A DNA stretch of 64,000 nt from Warburgia ugandensis (lineage: Eukaryota > Streptophyta > Magnoliopsida > Canellales > Canellaceae): positions 22,684,414 through 22,748,413 of the forward strand of contig CP141134.1 of the NCBI GenBank assembly GCA_035236585.1. The letters are read 5' to 3'. The translations under genes were made by a program, and so were the position numbers. The notes below the pieces were generated by a model that was not told the origin of the DNA, ran no database searches, and was given only the letters and a program-made list of their open reading frames with translations. Positions 37,050 to 47,007 of the stretch are shown here, in pieces (the stretch's first letter is position 1; every line of letters starts with the position of its first letter).

Positions 37050-38090
37050 TAAGTAGGATATGTGAATGTTGCAAGTAAGATTATTATTTACATACTTATA
37101 TATAGAATGTAATTTATGAAGTAATAATATTATATAATTTATTAATTAAGTGTGAATTCTTTCATTTTACCTTCTAATGGAGCCAAGTATTCAAAGAGCG
37201 ACAATGCTCAAATTGTAGCCACTTCTATTTGTTTGCGTAACATGGATTCTTTGCTTAGAGGACATCCATGTGCACCTTACACACACATACACCCAAATTA
37301 ATGGAATGATCAAAGAAAATATAACAATGAATAATTGATTTCTAATTAAGTGTAGGATCAATTTACTCAATGCATGGTTGGATTTTGCCAACCTTGGGAT
37401 CATGAAATGCACTTGATTATTTCTTTCTTAGGATTCTAATCACATCCACTCATGATAGGTCCTCTATACAAAACTTCAATGCTTCCTCTGTAATAAAACA
37501 TTCAGCTATACATCCCTCAGGTCGGTTATGATTTCGTACATAACCTTTTAAAATTTTCATGTACCTCTCAAAAGGGTACATCCATTGCAAGTAGACTGGA
37601 CCACATAATCTGTCTTGATCAATGAGGTGCAGTATTAAGTATACCATGATGTCAAAGAAGGATGGTGGGAAGATTATCTCTAGCTCCCATAATGTTACCA
37701 TTAGATGTCATTGAATTTCTTGTAAATTTGAAACATCCTCCACCTTCTTGCACAAAGCATTAAAGAAGTAACACAATTTTGTAGTAGCTCCCCTGCCTTT
37801 GTCTAGTAATACTGAAAGTATTGCTACAAGCACGAGTTGACGCATCAATGCATGACAATCGTCAGACTTCATTCTTAATCATTTCAGCTCTTCTATGGAG
37901 ACAATAGTCATTTGAGACTTTGAGCTCGAACAGGGTTTTACACACTATTCTCCTCTCCTCTCTATCGAGCCTATATTTTGCCTTAGTCTGGTATCTTTGT
38001 CGACTGCCCCTGTCTTATGGATGCAACCACCTCTTGAAACCCATCTTCATATGATCTAATCGAGTTGCGAGTCCATCCTTTGTTTTCCTA
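36510..38090 (-). pseudogene. CACTA transposase TnpD, C-terminal half (DUF4218 and DUF4216 regions)
   Basis: Minus-strand pieces follow in the order of plant TnpD proteins. At 38090-37750, KDGLATRLDHMKMGFKRWLH and KVEDVSNLQEIQ. At 37701-37450, WELEIIFPPSFFDIMVYLI with WMYPFERYMKILKGYVRN and CIAECFITEEALKF, characteristic of DUF4218. At about 37250-37190, WMSSKQRIHVTQTNRSG. At 36980-36522, a DUF4216-type block with INGYCFYTKDHDNS, FRCDWVEHNKDRIKTDALG and FVLAPQAKQVFYVKD. The DDE-type catalytic part (Transposase_21), expected upstream beyond 38090, is not visible before the terminal array begins at about 38505. The gene therefore lacks its catalytic half, besides carrying stops. Confidence 0.85.
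37010..37046. repeat. (CA)n microsatellite
   Basis: About 18 CA units between the DUF4216 and DUF4218 coding pieces, probably in an intron. Confidence 0.95.
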
Positions 38091-38504
38091 GGATATCAAG
38101 TAAGGCACCGATCAAGCATTCATACACATTCTTCTCAACCAATTGTAATGTTCCTCCTTTCTCCAATAGTAAAGGTTAGAGAGAGAGAAGTTGTTGTTGT
38201 TGGAAATCAAATATACAATTTTGGTGGAAATCATGACTAAATGATACACTTCTGAACCCCAGCATCTATAGTAATAAGACCCACTTGATCTATAAAGTGC
38301 AAATAGAAAGAGTTGGTAACAAGAAAGCAAATCACGATAAGAAGAGATCATGGTTTACTTACTATGTTTATCAAATGGAATGCAAGAAGGGAAAAATAAC
38401 AAATACAAAGGAGGAGGCCATCATGCCACCCATGAGAAGAAGAACATGAAGGCAAGAAACAGTAAAAAATGAGGTGGCTTTGACATTTTATAAACAAATA
38501 AGGA

Positions 38505-38940
38505 CTTTCGAAGTAGTTTAGTCTTAAACAACTTTACAACTACACACTTCTAAAGTTGTTTGATCTAAATGACTTTAAAACTATACACTTTACTTAGTGT
38601 GAAAGGAGGATTTTAATGGAAATGTACTTTTGAAGTCATTTAGGACTAAATAGCTTCAATAGTCCATCCCCAAGTAAAAATTTGATCTTTGCGACAACTA
38701 AAGTAAATACTTTTAAAGTTGTTTCACTCAAATGACTTCAAAAGCTTATACTTTTAAAGTCATTTAGGACTAAATGACTTCAGAAATCAATCGCTTTTAG
38801 CCATTTATCTAAAGAAGTCATTTTTTTTATCAAACATCTTCTTAAGTCTTTACTTTTAAAGTCCTTTTCTTTTCTAAATGACTTGTAAAATATTTATGAA
38901 GTTTGTAGTCAAAATAATGACTTCTTTATACCAACTTTAA
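38505..38940. repeat. CACTA subterminal repeat array, right (5') end
   Basis: Repeated AAAGTTGTTT / AAATGACTTC / AAAGTCATTTAGGACTAAATGACTTC units, several palindromic (38757-38783). They mirror the left-end array and stop just inside the terminal inverted repeat. Confidence 0.85.
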
Positions 38941-38960
38941 AAGCCTCCTGTGTAGTAGTG

Positions 38961-39315
38961 ACAGATCTTTATATAGGATGAAACATAGGCTTACGGTAGG
39001 TTTTAAAAGGAAGGGTATAGGGATTCAAAGTTCCAAATCTAAGTAGAGGTTTTCAATTGATTGTTGGACCACTTTACTTTTCTTTTATACTGAAGTGAAT
39101 ATCTTTTCTACTTTTCCTTCCTTTTCATTTTTCTTTTTCTTGATATTTCTACTCTTCTAACTCTTCTTTGTATTTCTTTATTTTTTATTTGTCTTGAGTA
39201 AAGGACTTTCTTTGTAAGCACTTTGATAATTTTCACTTCTTTTACTTTTGTCTTCTTCAAACGTTTTCCACCATCTCTACTCATTTTTGAATGATAGATA
39301 ATGGATATTTTAACT
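38961..39315 (-). mobile_element. Athila 3' internal region between CACTA and LINE insertions
   Basis: Non-coding DNA starting with the right-hand ACA target copy and ending in the left-hand copy of the LINE target duplication (TAATGGATATTTTAACT, 39299-39315). With the CACTA element and LINE removed it joins 22485 on one side and 42584 on the other. Confidence 0.6.
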
Positions 39316-39523
39316 CCACCAATGTTGGTCCTAATGCTAGATAAAAAAGGAGGGTTTTGCATTAGGTGTCAGTCTGCAAGTAAAACCTTTTTGAATAAGT
39401 ACAAGATGATTTTGTTATTTTCTCTTCTTACTTGCAAATGATTATGCATATATATATATATATATATGTATGGCAACCCTAATATGACATGAATTGATCT
39501 TCAACTTTCACTCAAGGTAGGGC

Positions 39524-39725
39524 CTCCCCCATAAGCAATGCGCTACATTGGATCCTGGATGTAGTGAAAAATGGGTAAGGTTTCTAAGGTGTTCCCCTAA
39601 AAGCAATGTGATACATCTAATCCTGGGTGTAGTGGTAAATGGGCAAGGGTTACTAGAGCATCCCCTCGAAAGCAACGCACTGCATGAGTACCTAGGTGCA
39701 GTGGAAAGTAAGCATGGGTTCATGT
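39524..39725 (+). repeat. Three 68-69-bp tandem repeats in the LINE 5' region
   Basis: Units start at the GCAATGCGCTACA-like motif at 39535, 39603 and 39672. Each contains a GATCCTGGGTGTAGTG block and ATGGGCAAGGGTT. Such CG-containing units ahead of the endonuclease are typical of the promoter or 5' UTR of plant RTE elements. Confidence 0.8.
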
Positions 39726-39784
39726 CATGGGGGTCAAGAAGTGGATGGGTATGTAAGCTATCTCAAGAGCATAAGATTTGTATC

Positions 39785-42550
39785 CCACATGGAATATAGG
39801 GACATTGATAAGTAAGAGTCTAGAGTTAGTAGATACAATGAAACATAGATGAGCCAAGATTGCTTGTATCGAAGAAACCAAGTAGAAAGGTGCTAAAACT
39901 AGAAAAAATAGATAGGTACAAGCTCTGGTACATAGGAAAGGAGAATACAGAAATGGCATAGGAATAGTGGTAGATAAAGAATTAAAGAATAATGTTGTAG
40001 ACATTGAAAGGACTAGCAATAGAATTATAATATTAAAATTTGTTCTAGGAGAGTAGATCATAAATGTTATAAGTGCATACACACCACAACTAGGGCTAGA
40101 AGATGTAATTAAGGGACAGTTTTGGAAAGATATGGAGTGAGTCATGCAAGAAATTCCCAAGACATAGGGGATATTTATAAGAGCAAACTTAAATGGCCAT
40201 GTAGGAAAAGAAAAGGAAGGATATGATAGGTTACATGGAGGGTATGGTATCAGAGAACGAAATAAGATGGGGGAAGCTATCCTCAATTTTTCTTTGACAT
40301 ATAATCTAGCCCTTGCAAACACATTCTTTAGGAAGAGGGATAAACACTTAATAACCCTTACAAGTTTACTCCATAAAAGCCACATAGACTTTCTTTTACT
40401 TAGGAATACGAAAAGATCAATGTGTAAGGATTATAAGGTGATACTTAGTGAGAGTTTAACCTCATGGCATAGGATAATGGTTATGGATATCTACATTAAA
40501 AGATGAAAGAAAGGAAATGAACTTAATAGGTATCTAAAAATTAAGTGGTGGAACTTAAAAGGGGAGAAAATAACCTCACTCACAAATAAGTTGATGGTAA
40601 GGAAACTAGAACAATGAAATAGAAGTAAACACCACATGGATTAATAATGTCAAGTCGATTAAGAAAGTGACAAAAGATGTCCTGGGAGTATCTAAAGGTA
40701 AAAGAAAATTAGTAAAGGAAACTTGGTAAGGAAACTTGGTGGTGGAGTGAAATATTCCAAAAAGTTATTAAAGAAAATGGGCATGTTTTAAAGAATGGCA
40801 AAAGACCAAAAATAATGAAAACTATGAACAATATAAGAATGCTAAAAACGTTGCTAAGAGAATAGTAAGTGAGGCTAAACTCAAGGCATATGATGATCTT
40901 TATAATAAACTAGGATCACGAGAAGGCATGAAAGATGTGTTTAAACATGCAAAAATTAGACAACATAAGGGTAAGGACTTAGACCATGTTAAGTGCATTA
41001 GAAGCAATGATTAAAAGGTACTAGTCGAAGATAACGAGATCAAACAAAGGTGGGAAAGTTATTTCAAAAATTGCTAAATGACAATTGACCTGAGAATATA
41101 GGGACTTAAAGTACTATAAACTTAAATAACATTGGACATTATAGATATGATAGTGGGATTAGATTACCTGAAGTGAAGGTGGCCATGAAAAAGATGAAAT
41201 TAGGAAAGGCCTTGGGGCCCAATGGTATACCAATAGAGGTTTGGAAGCATATGGAAGATATTGTAATAGTTTGATTGACCAAGTTGTTTGACAAGATTAT
41301 AAATCAAAGACAATGCCAAATGAATGGAGGAAGAGCTCTGTTGTACCAATTTATAAGAATAAAGAAGACATATAGAGCTGTACTAATTATCAGGGGATCA
41401 AACTTATAAGCTACACTATGAACTAGTTTGATTTCATGCCTAGGAGGTCTATCATAGAAGCTATTTTCCTATTAAGACAATTGATAGAGAAATGTAGGTA
41501 GAGGAGGAAGGACCTCCACATAGTCTTTATTGACTTAGAGAAAGCTTATGATAAAGTCCCTAAAGAGTAAATACGGAGGGTGTTGGGCAAGAAAGGGGTT
41601 TCGCCAAGGTATATAGATATAATCAAAGATATGTTTGAGACAGCTATAACAAATATTAAGACCACTAACAAAGAGACCAATTATTTTCTTAGCGCTATAG
41701 GATTGCACCAAGGATTGGCATTGAGCCCATACCTTTTCATATTGGTTATAGATGAGTTAACAAAACATCTGCACAAGGAGATTCCATGGTGCATGCTATT
41801 TGCATATGACATAGTTTTAATTGATGAGATAAGGGAGGGTGTATACACAAAGCTAGAGTTATGGAGAGAAGCATTATAACCTAAACGATTTAAAATCAGC
41901 TAAACTAACACAAAGCATATGGAATGCAATTTTAGTAAGGAGAGGAGCATGAGTGGAGCACAAGTACAGATTGATAATCAAAAAGTCCTCATAAAAGACC
42001 ACTTTTGATACTTAAGATCGTGAGAGTGGAGAGATTGAGAAGGAGGTTACCAAGAGAATCCAAGCATGTTAGAACAAATGGAGATGTGCATCTAGAGTTT
42101 TGTGTGATAGGCGGCTGCCACTCAAATTAAAGAAAAATTCTATAGGATGGCTATAAGGTCGGCCATGCTTTATGGATCAGAGTGTTGGGTAGTTAAAGAA
42201 CATGTTCATAGGATGAGTGTAATAGAAATAAGGATGTTGAGATGGATGAGTGGGAAGACAAGAAATGAAAACATTAATGGAAATTTAGGGGTACCTTTAA
42301 TAGGTAACAATATGTGGTAGATTAGACTTAGACGGTTTGGACACATCCAATATAGACCAAAAAAGGCAGCAATTAGATGGAGTGAGGCAGTGCAAGTTGA
42401 AGGTTCTAAAAATCAAGAGGAAGGCCTAAAGGAACATGGATAGAAGTGTTGGGAAAATATTTAAAAACTTTACGACTAAATGAAACCATGGTACTTAATA
42501 AAGAGGAATGGAGGAACAAGATTTGTGTGGTTGACCCCCTATTGGGATAA
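39785..42550 (+). pseudogene. RTE LINE polyprotein (endonuclease and reverse transcriptase), decayed
   Basis: Apurinic-type endonuclease at about 39785-40510: WNIGTLISKSLELVDTMK, then VVDKELKNNVVDIERTSNRI, VISAYTPQLGLEDVIKGQFW, and the end region LANTFFRKRDKHL with HIDFLLLRN. Reverse transcriptase at about 41160-41880: KLGKALGPNGIPIEVWKHME, VFIDLEKAYDKVP, GLHQGLALSPYLFILVIDEL and CMLFAYDIVLI. The last has Tyr (TAT, 41805-41807) where the first catalytic Asp of the ADD motif belongs. The C-terminal part (42100-42550) includes MAIRSAMLYGSECWVVKEH. Many frameshifts and stops interrupt it. It provided target-primed insertion when intact; this copy cannot. Confidence 0.92.
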
Positions 42551-42583
42551 GGTCTTGATGATGTGGTAATGGATATTTTAACT

Positions 42584-43190
42584 AGTTTTTTGGGTCAAGG
42601 TAAATGGGTTTTTGATACTCACTGGGGATATAGGTACATTGAAGAAAATAAGGAATTAAATAGAACCCTTAGAAAGAAGATAGCTTTTAATACTCACTGG
42701 GATATAGGTCTCACTAATTTTCCTTAGAGTCTTTATGTCATAGCCATCTATCTATTTAGACTCATGCTCTATATGTAAGTATGTTCCAAGATTTAACTTT
42801 TATAAAACACTTTCGGACATGAATAAAATGATGAATTAATCATATGCATTTCTATTAAGAAGTTAAAGTAGAAGAAATACTATGCTTTTGAAAATCCAAT
42901 TCTAGTCATAGTAAAGGAACTTTGACCTTAACTTTTGAAAAACTCAGAATTTTTTCTAGAAAAACTCAAAATGTCATGCATATTTACACCCTCCAACCGT
43001 AGCTAAACATTGTCCCTAATGTTTGAAACATAGGACTCTTGTATGAAAATGGGTAATGCAGAATATTGAGACTTACTAAAAATCCTAGGTTGCCTCCTAG
43101 TGAGTGCTAAGTTTAACATCATTAGCTAGACATACATTTCCATGAAGAATGATGATCTCATGATAGATGTAAGTTCCATGGGACATACTA
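42584..43190 (-). mobile_element. Athila region downstream of integrase
   Basis: Non-coding in the present state. It contains a direct repeat around GATACTCACTGGGGATATAGG at 42615 and AATACTCACTGGGATATAGG at 42690. It lies between the integrase remnant and the LINE insertion. Confidence 0.55.
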
Positions 43191-44300
43191 AGATGGGCCA
43201 TGATATACATGTTCCTCTAACAATATCTCCTCTATTTCAAGGTTGACCAACTAAAGAGATATAGTTTCAACCTTTGCTCTTTGACTTTGGAAATCTCACC
43301 ACCCTTTTCTATCTCGATGGACCCATGAGGATAAACTTTATGTCCTATATAGGGTTCAGTCCATCGAGATCAAAGTTTTCCAAGAAATAGATGCAATCTA
43401 GAATTATACAAGAGGACCTTCTATCTTGAGGTAAAGGACTTTTGTAGTATGTGTTTATCATGATTACTTTTCATGCGGTCTTTGTATAGCTTAGTTGACT
43501 CATATGCATCTTTCTTATGCTCATCTAACTCACTGAGTTGGATCTTCCTATTGGTTCCAATAGTATCTAGGTCAAAATTAAGTTTTTTAATGGCCTAATA
43601 TGCTTTAGGCTCAAGTTCTATTGGGAAGTGGAAGGTCTTTCTATAGATTGGGCAGTAGGGTGACATGCTTATAGGATTATTATATATAGTATAATGGGCT
43701 CACAAAGCGTCACTAAGTCTCAAAGATTAGTCTTTCCTATTTGGAATGACTGTCTTTTCTAAAATTTTCTTTATCTCCTTATTTGACACTTCAGCTTGTC
43801 GACTCGTGTGAGGATGATCAAGGGTAGCTATGTTATGGCTAACACATATTTCTTCATTAAATTCTTAAGCACTATTACATTAGTGTTCTCCATTGGTCTT
43901 GCAAGGTACGACTTCCACCCATTTGGACACATAGGTCACTCCCACAAGGATGTACAAGCAACCAAAATAGTTAGGAAAGGATCCCATAAAATCAACATCC
44001 CAAATATCAAAAGGCTCTATGATAGGAATGGGGTTTAAGGGCATCATATTTATTTTTCCTATGCTCCCTAATTTTTGGCATCTACCACATGTTATGTAGT
44101 AAGCATGTGAGTCCCTAAAAATGGTGGGCCAATAAAAACCACACTGCAAAATCTTTGCGGTTGTCTTTCTAGAACTAAAATGACCCTCACATGCATGATC
44201 ATAATAAAAGGAAATGATTTTATGATGTTCATTATTAGGTATACATCTGCCAATGACTTGATCCAGATAATACTTAAATAAGCATGGATCATCTTATGTA
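43190..44300 (-). pseudogene. Athila/Tat integrase remnant
   Basis: The zinc-binding segment begins near 44230 (CEGHFSSRKTTAKILQCGFY, then CGRCQKLGSI). The core follows with PFDIWDVDFMGSFPNYFGCL (44040-43980), which holds the first catalytic Asp, and YVSKWVEVVPCK. Downstream parts are shifted between frames, and the later catalytic residues were not located with confidence. It inserts element cDNA when intact; here it is dead. Confidence 0.85.
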
Positions 44301-44449
44301 AAGTGTTTAACCTTAGCAATGAATCTTTTTCTATCTTGTTTTGTCCAAAGACTAGGCATTTGACATGTGACAAGATAATTTATTTGCATACTAAGGCAAC
44401 TGGAAAATGTGCAATAATTGTTTCTCTGCAAAGTTTCCGTAATAAGCAC

Positions 44450-45730
44450 ATTCTTGCTAGTGGAGTCTACAACGACCTTGGACAAGTGGTTGACTACAAC
44501 ATTTTTAGAACCTTTCTTGTCTTGAATTTCTTAATCAAACTTCTGTAACAATAAGATCCATTAGATTAACCTAGAATTTGTATCTTTCTTTGAAAGAAGA
44601 TATTTTATAGCTACATAATTTGACTATACTATAAGCTCAAATCCTAGTAAGTAAGATCTAAATTTATCTAGGGCAAAAACAATAGTCAATAACTCTTTCT
44701 CTATAGTGGAGCAATTGAGTTGAGCAGCATTGAGTGTTTCTCTAACATAATATATCATGTGAGGACATTTATTAAAAAGCTTCCCTAACACAGCCCTGAT
44801 TGCCTAGTTTGAAGCATCACACATTATTTCAAATGGTGTACTCCAATCTGGCAGTCAAGTGATAAGCACAGAAATTAATTCAGCCTTTAGGTGCTCCAAT
44901 GCTTTCATACAATTTACATCAAAGTTAATAGTTTCCTCCATCATAAGCAAGTTATGTAGGGGCTTAGTCCTTGATGAATCCTTTATAGAAACCAGCATGG
45001 CCCATAAAAAAGCAAATTTCTTTCATCGTCCTTGGTAGAGGCAGGTGATAGATTAATTCTTCTATGCCATTATGTTATATGATGTGGCCTAGAACAATGC
45101 CATTTTGATCCATGAAGTGAAAATTTTCCCAGTTTAATACTAAATTATTTTCCTAATAACTTGCAAGGACAAGTTTTAAGTGGTGTAGATATTCATCAAA
45201 AGAAGACCCAAACACTGAGAAATCATCCATAAATACCTCTAGAAATCTCTCAATCGTATTAGAAAATATGCTTAACAGATACTTTTGAAAAGTAGTTGGG
45301 GCATTACAATGTCCAAAAGGCATATGATGGTAAGAGAAAGTCCCAAAAGGGCATGTGAAGGTAGTCTTCTCCTAGTCCTTGGGTGGAGATTTGGTTATAG
45401 CCAGAGTATTGATCAAGAATGTAGTAATAACTATAGTGGGTTAACCTTTCTAGAAATTGTTCAATGAAGGGAAGAGGAAAGTGGGTTTTCCTCATGGCTA
45501 AGTTTAGTTTTCAGTAATCTATACAAACTCAACACTCAACATAATTCGAGTAGGGACTGACTCATTATCCTCATTTTCAATTATCGTGACTCTAGACTTC
45601 TTGAGGACAACATTAACTAGGCAGACCCAAGTGCTATTAGATATAGGGTAGATGGCACCAACATCTAAAATTTTAAGCACTTTGTCTCTGACTAACTCCT
45701 TCATATTAAGGTTAAGTCTCCTTAGATGAT
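44450..45730 (-). pseudogene. Athila/Tat reverse transcriptase and RNase H remnant
   Basis: At 45720-45520 the approach to RT reads DKVLKILDVGAIYPISNSTW. At 45495-45304, RKTHFPLPFIEQFLERLTH and ILDQYSGYNQI. At 45240-45175, VFMDDFSVFGSSFDEYLHHL carries the catalytic DD. The connection and RNase H at 44980-44500 are recognisable (MGHAGFYKGFIKD, later ECAYYGNF) but heavily shifted. This is the same order as in the plus-strand element at 62600-64000 and the sequences are clearly related. Confidence 0.88.
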
Positions 45731-45844
45731 TTGAAATTTTCTTCTAGGTGAATTCTATGCATGCACACGACAGGAATAATTCCATTAATATTTCCTATGG
45801 TCCACCCTAAGGCTATCTTACGATCTCTAAGAACATCATGAAGC

Positions 45845-46670
45845 TTACCTTCCTATTCCTAATGTGGATCTTTGGCTATAATTATGGGCACACACATTTG
45901 GCCTTAGGTAAGAATATTTCAGAATTTTAGGCAATGGCTTAAGGACCAAGGTTAGTTGGTTTTCTATTGAAGATGTTGGGACAGAATGTGAAGGTAGAAG
46001 AGGTTCCACTAGAGGTCCCCATTTGGAGGTATCCATTATAGGTGAAGCATCTAAAAGATTATTTGCCTCTCTATTGGATTTATCTATATAAAAATTACAA
46101 TTATAGTATGCTAGACTTGCCTCATGTTGGTTTAGCAAAGACGATGGTTGATTCACACCTTGAAGTAGACCTTCAATGAAATTGACTACATATGAATCAG
46201 CAAGGTCTAGATGATGATGATCGACATTAAAAACATTGAGTTTGACTTTCATATTGCTTAAGGATAATTTCATCACACCATTTCTATAGTTGATGATGGT
46301 GTTGAATGCTGCCAAAATGGATAGCTAAGAATTACTGGGATTGGACTATGGGCTCTCACATAAGCTGGGTACTTAAGACAATGAAATCTATAAGAAAGTA
46401 AAACTGGTCTACCTGTACTAAAACATCCTCAACCATACCAAGTGGAATTTTTACTAACCTATCTACTAACTATAAGGTGGTATTGGTTGGCTTAAGGTCA
46501 CTGAGCCCTAAATGCCCATAGACAGGGAATGTCAACAAATTTACTCTAACCCTTAGATCAATTAGTGCTATCAATGACATGATTTCCAATAACACAAAAA
46601 ATGGTAGCACAACCTAGATCTCTGAACTTAGGAGGAATCTGGTGTTGAATTAAAGGGCTGACCTACTCTG
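45845..46670 (-). pseudogene. Athila/Tat protease region
   Basis: Pieces typical of the aspartic-protease part of Athila polyproteins: PPKFRDLGCATIFCVIGNHV near 46620-46560, and a 156-codon frame at 46315-45845 with AAFNTIINYRNGVMKLSLSN and MKVKLNVFNV, followed by a linker toward RT. The catalytic D-S/T-G is not readable; the expected site lies in a disrupted stretch near 46560. It joins an LTR fragment directly at about 46675, so gag and the leader are missing. Confidence 0.75.
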
Positions 46671-46679
46671 TGAGGAAAT

Positions 46680-47003
46680 TTATTATAAGAATTAAAAGAA
46701 CATGAAAATGGAAACATGCACGGAATTAGATACCAAACTAATGAGACTTTCAAAAAATAACACTTTCTATACCTAAACATAGAAACTTTCTAAAAATAAT
46801 CTAAGATTCAAATCACATAAATAATGAAGTGTAGATAAGAAATAAAAAAATGAAACAAACAAACTATTTGAGGAATAAAAAATCAAAACCATACACATGA
46901 CTCTTGTAAGTGTGCGGATGGAACAAGTAATGTATGGGAATCATGGTTGATTTGGAATTAAACTTGGACACATTCAAGAATAAACAAGGACATATAGGTA
47001 TGG
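46680..47003 (-). mobile_element. Fragment of a minus-strand Athila LTR
   Basis: Closely follows 7860-8175 of the 3' LTR (AACTTTCTAAAAATAA, ACACATGACTCNTGTAAGTGTGC, GGACATATAGGTATGG). Toward the window end it stops where the plus-strand element begins, so the remainder of this LTR is expected beyond the window. Its other side runs straight into the protease region. Confidence 0.7.
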
Positions 47004-47007
47004 TGCA

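Larger units (their letters stand above)
22486..38960 (-). mobile_element. CACTA (EnSpm) DNA transposon with TSD ACA
   Basis: The right end reads, inward on the minus strand, CACTACTACACAGGAGGC, the canonical CACTA terminus. The left end reads CCTTGCTACACAAGAGGC, the same inverted repeat with a decayed tip. Both continue TTTTAAAGTT. The trinucleotide ACA flanks both sides (22483-22485 and 38961-38963), as expected of a 3-bp CACTA target duplication. Subterminal arrays of GACTTCAAAA/TTTTGAAGTC units lie inside each end. The coding parts (TnpD-like at 36510-38090, a second transposase-associated gene at 24854-26230) are on the minus strand, so 38960 is the 5' end. The element is inserted in the Athila 3' internal region and is itself split by a solo LTR. 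At 16.5 kb including that LTR it is large but within the range of plant CACTA elements. Confidence 0.93.
39316..42566 (+). mobile_element. RTE-clade LINE, near full length, 17-bp TSD
   Basis: The exact 17-mer TAATGGATATTTTAACT occurs at 39299-39315 and 42567-42583. The 3,251 bp between have the size and single-ORF layout of plant RTE elements. There is no poly-A tail, as usual in this clade; the end TGGGATAAGGTCTTGATGATG corresponds to the common WDK-ending C-terminus. A non-coding 5' part carries tandem repeats (39524-39725). It is inserted in the Athila 3' internal region. Confidence 0.92.

Noticed and set aside
39720..40385. 221-codon open frame on the minus strand, the longest in the window
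   Set aside because: It lies antisense to the LINE endonuclease, whose conserved residues are clear on the plus strand; the minus frame has no recognisable motif.
42900..46670. Endogenous pararetrovirus (caulimovirus-like) origin for the RT regions
   Set aside because: Integrase with zinc-binding and core motifs, LTRs, PBS and polypurine tracts show LTR retrotransposons; no movement-protein or coat region was seen.
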